This document shows positions 43,059-44,857 of a stretch of 44,857 nt of DNA, piece by piece (position 1 is the first letter of the stretch; every line of letters starts with the position of its first letter). The DNA comes from Ruminobacter amylophilus. GTDB taxonomy: Bacteria; Pseudomonadota; Gammaproteobacteria; Enterobacterales; Succinivibrionaceae. The stretch lies in the NCBI RefSeq assembly GCF_900115655.1, contig NZ_FOXF01000019.1:1-44857 (forward strand). The letters are read 5' to 3'. The notes under the pieces were generated by a model. That model searched no databases. It saw only the letters and a list, made by a program, of their open reading frames with translations, and was not told the DNA's origin. A program made the translations under genes and the position numbers.

Positions 43059-44024
43059 ATGGCAAGTGATTTAAATAAAGACGTAGAGTTGGAAAACTCA
43101 ACAGTGGCTGAAACAGAAGCTGAAGCAGCAGAAATCAGTCAGGAAGTTGAAAATGAAGCCGGCGAAGCAACTGAAGCAGCCGAAGTGGAAGAAATTGATT
43201 ACAAGGCTGATTTCAAGGCAAAGATCATCGTTGTTACCTCCGGTAAGGGCGGTGTAGGTAAAACCACTTCCAGCGCATCAATCAGTTCAGGTCTCGCTCT
43301 CTTAGGAAAGAAGACTGCTGTTATCGACTTCGACGTAGGTTTAAGAAATCTTGACCTCGTAATGGGTTGTGAACGTCGTGTAGTTTACGATCTGGTAAAC
43401 GTAATCAAGAGGGAAGCCACCTTAAGACAGGCTTTAATCAAGGACAAGAACTGCCCTAACCTGTATATTCTTCCAGCTTCCCAGACCAGAGACAAGGATG
43501 CACTTTCAAAGGAAGGCGTTCACCGTATTCTGCGCGAACTTGACGACATGGGTTTTGAATACATTATCTGTGACTCTCCTGCAGGTATCGAAACCGGTGC
43601 TCTCATGGCTCTCTACTTTGCAGACATCGCCATTGTGACCACCAATCCTGAAGTTTCATCAGTAAGAGACTCAGACAGAATCATCGGTATTCTTGACTCA
43701 AAGAGCCGCAGAGCCGAATACGGTCTTGAACCAATCAAGCCTTACCTGCTGCTCACCCGTTACGACCCTAACAGAGTTGACGGCGGACACATGCTCAGCA
43801 TGGACGAAGTAATTGAATTGTTAAGCATCGAACTTATCGGTGTAATTCCTGAATCCAAGTCCGTACTCGAAGCATCCAACCTCGGTAAGCCTACCGTTTA
43901 CATCAAGGGTTCTGACGCAGGCATGGCCTACATGGATACCGTTAAGCGTATTCTCGGTCAGCACGTTGACTTCAGATTCACCCAGAAGGTTGGCATTTTC
44001 AAACGTTTATTAGGGAAGAAATAA
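43059..44024 (+). CDS. minD: Septum-site-determining ATPase MinD with an acidic N-terminal extension
   Basis: A membrane-cycling ATPase that carries MinC to the poles and oscillates with MinE. It has 321 residues against 270 in E. coli. The deviant Walker A motif SGKGGVGKT is intact at 61-69 (Lys63, Lys68). The family body follows (IDFDVGLRNLDLVMGCERRVVYDLV, CDSPAGIETGAL, TNPEVSSVRDSDRIIG). The C-terminal amphipathic membrane helix KVGIFKRLLGKK is present. The extra ~52 residues lie before KIIVVT and contain 17 Asp/Glu in the first 50. No in-frame ATG exists near the usual start, so the extension is probably real; a GTG at codon 43 is a weak alternative without a ribosome-binding site. minE follows after two bases. 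Confidence 0.96.
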   Translation: MASDLNKDVELENSTVAETEAEAAEISQEVENEAGEATEAAEVEEIDYKADFKAKIIVVTSGKGGVGKTTSSASISSGLALLGKKTAVIDFDVGLRNLDLVMGCERRVVYDLVNVIKREATLRQALIKDKNCPNLYILPASQTRDKDALSKEGVHRILRELDDMGFEYIICDSPAGIETGALMALYFADIAIVTTNPEVSSVRDSDRIIGILDSKSRRAEYGLEPIKPYLLLTRYDPNRVDGGHMLSMDEVIELLSIELIGVIPESKSVLEASNLGKPTVYIKGSDAGMAYMDTVKRILGQHVDFRFTQKVGIFKRLLGKK

Positions 44025-44026
44025 CT

Positions 44027-44362
44027 ATGTCATGGTTAACTGATCTTATTTACAGAAAAAAAGAAACCGCCAGCAGCAGTGCCAAAAGCAGATTACAGCT
44101 GGTACTCATTCACGATCGTGAAAACCGTGACGGTCCTGATTTTCTGCCTCAGCTGAAGCTTGATATCATCAATGCTATCAAGAAGTACGTACAAATCAAT
44201 GATGAACAGGTTCACGTAAACGTATCTCAGAAGAACGATACCTCAATGATGGAGGTTTCCGTATCTCTGGATCCTAAGTACGATGATAAGATTCCTGAAT
44301 ATCATGAACGTTATTCGGACGAAAATGATATCAACGATATCAAGAGCGTTGATGACAGGTAA
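44027..44362 (+). CDS. minE: Cell division topological specificity factor MinE
   Basis: A 111-residue regulator that stimulates MinD ATPase and releases MinCD at mid-cell. The N-terminal MinD-binding/membrane part is MSWLTDLIYRKKETASSSAK. The dimerisation domain has FLPQLKLDIINAIKKYVQIND and VSVSLDP, aligned with E. coli [20 protein letters not shown]. E. coli MinE has 88 residues; here an acidic C-terminal tail of about 22 (from EYHERYSDEN on) is added. It lies two bases after minD, so the two are one message, closed by the hairpin at 44451-44482. Confidence 0.95.
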   Translation: MSWLTDLIYRKKETASSSAKSRLQLVLIHDRENRDGPDFLPQLKLDIINAIKKYVQINDEQVHVNVSQKNDTSMMEVSVSLDPKYDDKIPEYHERYSDENDINDIKSVDDR

Positions 44363-44450
44363 AAAAAATCCTGACTGATTACCTCTTCCCTTGAATAAAG
44401 GAAGTTATGTCATGACGGATTAAATCAGCATATAAACATATAAACAAAAT

Positions 44451-44482
44451 CAGAAGGCTGAATCAGTTGATTCTGCCTTCTG
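44451..44482 (+). terminator. Long hairpin, probable terminator of the min operon
   Basis: CAGAAGGCTGAATCA and TGATTCTGCCTTCTG form a 15-bp stem with one mismatch around GT, followed by TTATTC on the plus strand and ATTTTG on the minus strand. The long G-C-containing stem supports termination in both directions. Confidence 0.65.
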
Positions 44483-44605
44483 TTATTCTGTCCCTGCAGC
44501 CAGAACAGGTACTTATTGAAGAATATCCGAAGCAGAACTTCGAAATATGGTTCACCTGATGTGACAGAAATTTCATCAGATTTAAATACATTAAACGCAC
44601 CAGGT

Positions 44606-44666
44606 TTGACTAGAACTTTCCCAATTAATAATACTATATAAGATGTGCAAATATTGAGCACATCTT
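44606..44666 (+). other. Promoter-like sequence followed by a perfect 9-bp hairpin
   Basis: TTGACT (44606-44611), a 17-base spacer and TAATAC (44629-44634) would start transcription near 44640. AAGATGTGC (44640-44648) and GCACATCTT (44658-44666) then form a perfect stem around nine bases. This may be the start of a small RNA or the upstream leader of the last gene. Evidence is limited to these patterns. Confidence 0.25.
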
Positions 44667-44794
44667 GTTTCAATATCTCATTATTTACTCCATATACCAA
44701 TCAACAACATAACTTCCTCAGTTTTCATGTAGATATAAAGCCTGTTTTCTCCCTAAAAAAATTAAAAAATATCGACAAAATTGTGAAATTTTTC

Positions 44795-44833
44795 TTGAAT
44801 ATAGTCTAATTATAACTTATAATTAGACTATAT
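44795..44833 (+). promoter_or_regulatory. Promoter overlaid by a perfect 17-bp inverted repeat (operator)
   Basis: TTGAAT (44795-44800), a 17-base spacer and TATAAT (44818-44823) form a near-consensus sigma-70 promoter. ATATAGTCTAATTATAA (44799-44815) and TTATAATTAGACTATAT (44817-44833) are exact inverted copies around one C, covering the spacer and the -10. A dimeric repressor bound here would block RNA polymerase. Confidence 0.75.
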
Positions 44834-44849
44834 ATTTACGGAGTTTGAT

Positions 44850-44857
44850 ATGCCAAT
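44850..44857 (+). CDS. Start of a gene cut by the window edge
   Basis: ATG at 44850-44852 follows GGAG by seven bases and lies about 20 bases after the predicted transcription start of the operator-covered promoter. Only Met-Pro and a partial codon are inside the window, so the product cannot be named. An autoregulated transcription factor or a gene under tight repression would fit the upstream palindrome. Confidence 0.6.

Larger units (their letters stand above)
44363..44794. other. Spacer downstream of minE
   Basis: More than 400 bases without a supported gene. It holds the minE terminator hairpin (44451-44482) and a promoter-plus-hairpin arrangement at 44606-44666. A minus-strand open frame of 91 codons (44425-44700) runs through both hairpins and is not accepted as a gene. 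Confidence 0.5.

Noticed and set aside
44425-44700. A 91-codon minus-strand frame after minE
   Set aside because: It runs through the minE terminator hairpin and a second hairpin, shows no family resemblance and has no good start signal.
1-44857. CRISPR arrays, tRNA/rRNA genes, insertion sequences or integrase genes
   Set aside because: No regularly spaced repeats, no conserved RNA gene sequence and no transposase or integrase motif was recognised in either strand.

Overview
The window looks like chromosomal DNA of a gammaproteobacterium with modest G+C. The housekeeping genes at its edges are gammaproteobacterial in type: the start of glmS on the left, then galU and minC-minD-minE on the right. 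A gut anaerobe of the Succinivibrionaceae type would fit, but that placement is an impression from protein style and was not tested. Almost everything from 1 to 39.2 kb lies on the minus strand and forms one large surface-polysaccharide locus. I see no rRNA, tRNA, insertion sequence, phage gene or CRISPR array.

Capsule locus, in the direction of transcription (right to left): an alpha/beta-hydrolase-fold protein (39.2-38.2 kb); two very large multidomain glycosyltransferases (38.0-35.3 and 35.2-31.2 kb); ugd, making UDP-GlcA, behind a perfect CRP-type half-site pair; wecB and wecC, making UDP-ManNAc and then UDP-ManNAcA; a 2531-residue type I polyketide/fatty-acid synthase; an alpha-oxoamine synthase; then the ABC-transporter capsule exporter (OPX lipoprotein, KpsM, KpsT, KpsE), closed by a strong terminator at 13.8 kb. 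Downstream come a deacetylase/hydrolase hybrid, three more glycosyltransferases, a glycosyltransferase-SDR fusion and an LtaS/OpgB-like membrane phosphotransferase. Hairpins at 13.8, 11.3, 7.85 and 5.2 kb split this part into separate units.

The most interesting feature is the lipid side. The synthase has no thioesterase and ends in an ACP. It overlaps the start of the PLP-dependent oxoamine synthase by one base, and that gene abuts the exporter genes. A long-chain SDR reductase, fused to a membrane glycosyltransferase, lies further along. The set (synthase, oxoamine synthase, SDR) matches in logic the rhizobial rkpA/rkpG/rkpH genes and the first steps of sphingoid-base synthesis. No KpsC/KpsS genes for a poly-Kdo linker are present in the window. 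My inference is that the exported polysaccharide is built on, or ends in, an amino-ketone or amino-alcohol (sphingoid-like) lipid made in the same operon.

Right side (39.2-44.9 kb): a divergent promoter region, galU with two tandem terminators, a small outer-membrane beta-barrel protein with a His/Asp-rich loop, and a min operon with unusual proteins: a very long MinC linker, an acidic ~50-residue N-terminal extension on MinD, and a C-terminal extension on MinE. The minC-minD gap is long and rich in inverted repeats. The window ends at the first bases of a new gene whose promoter is overlaid by a perfect 17-bp inverted repeat.
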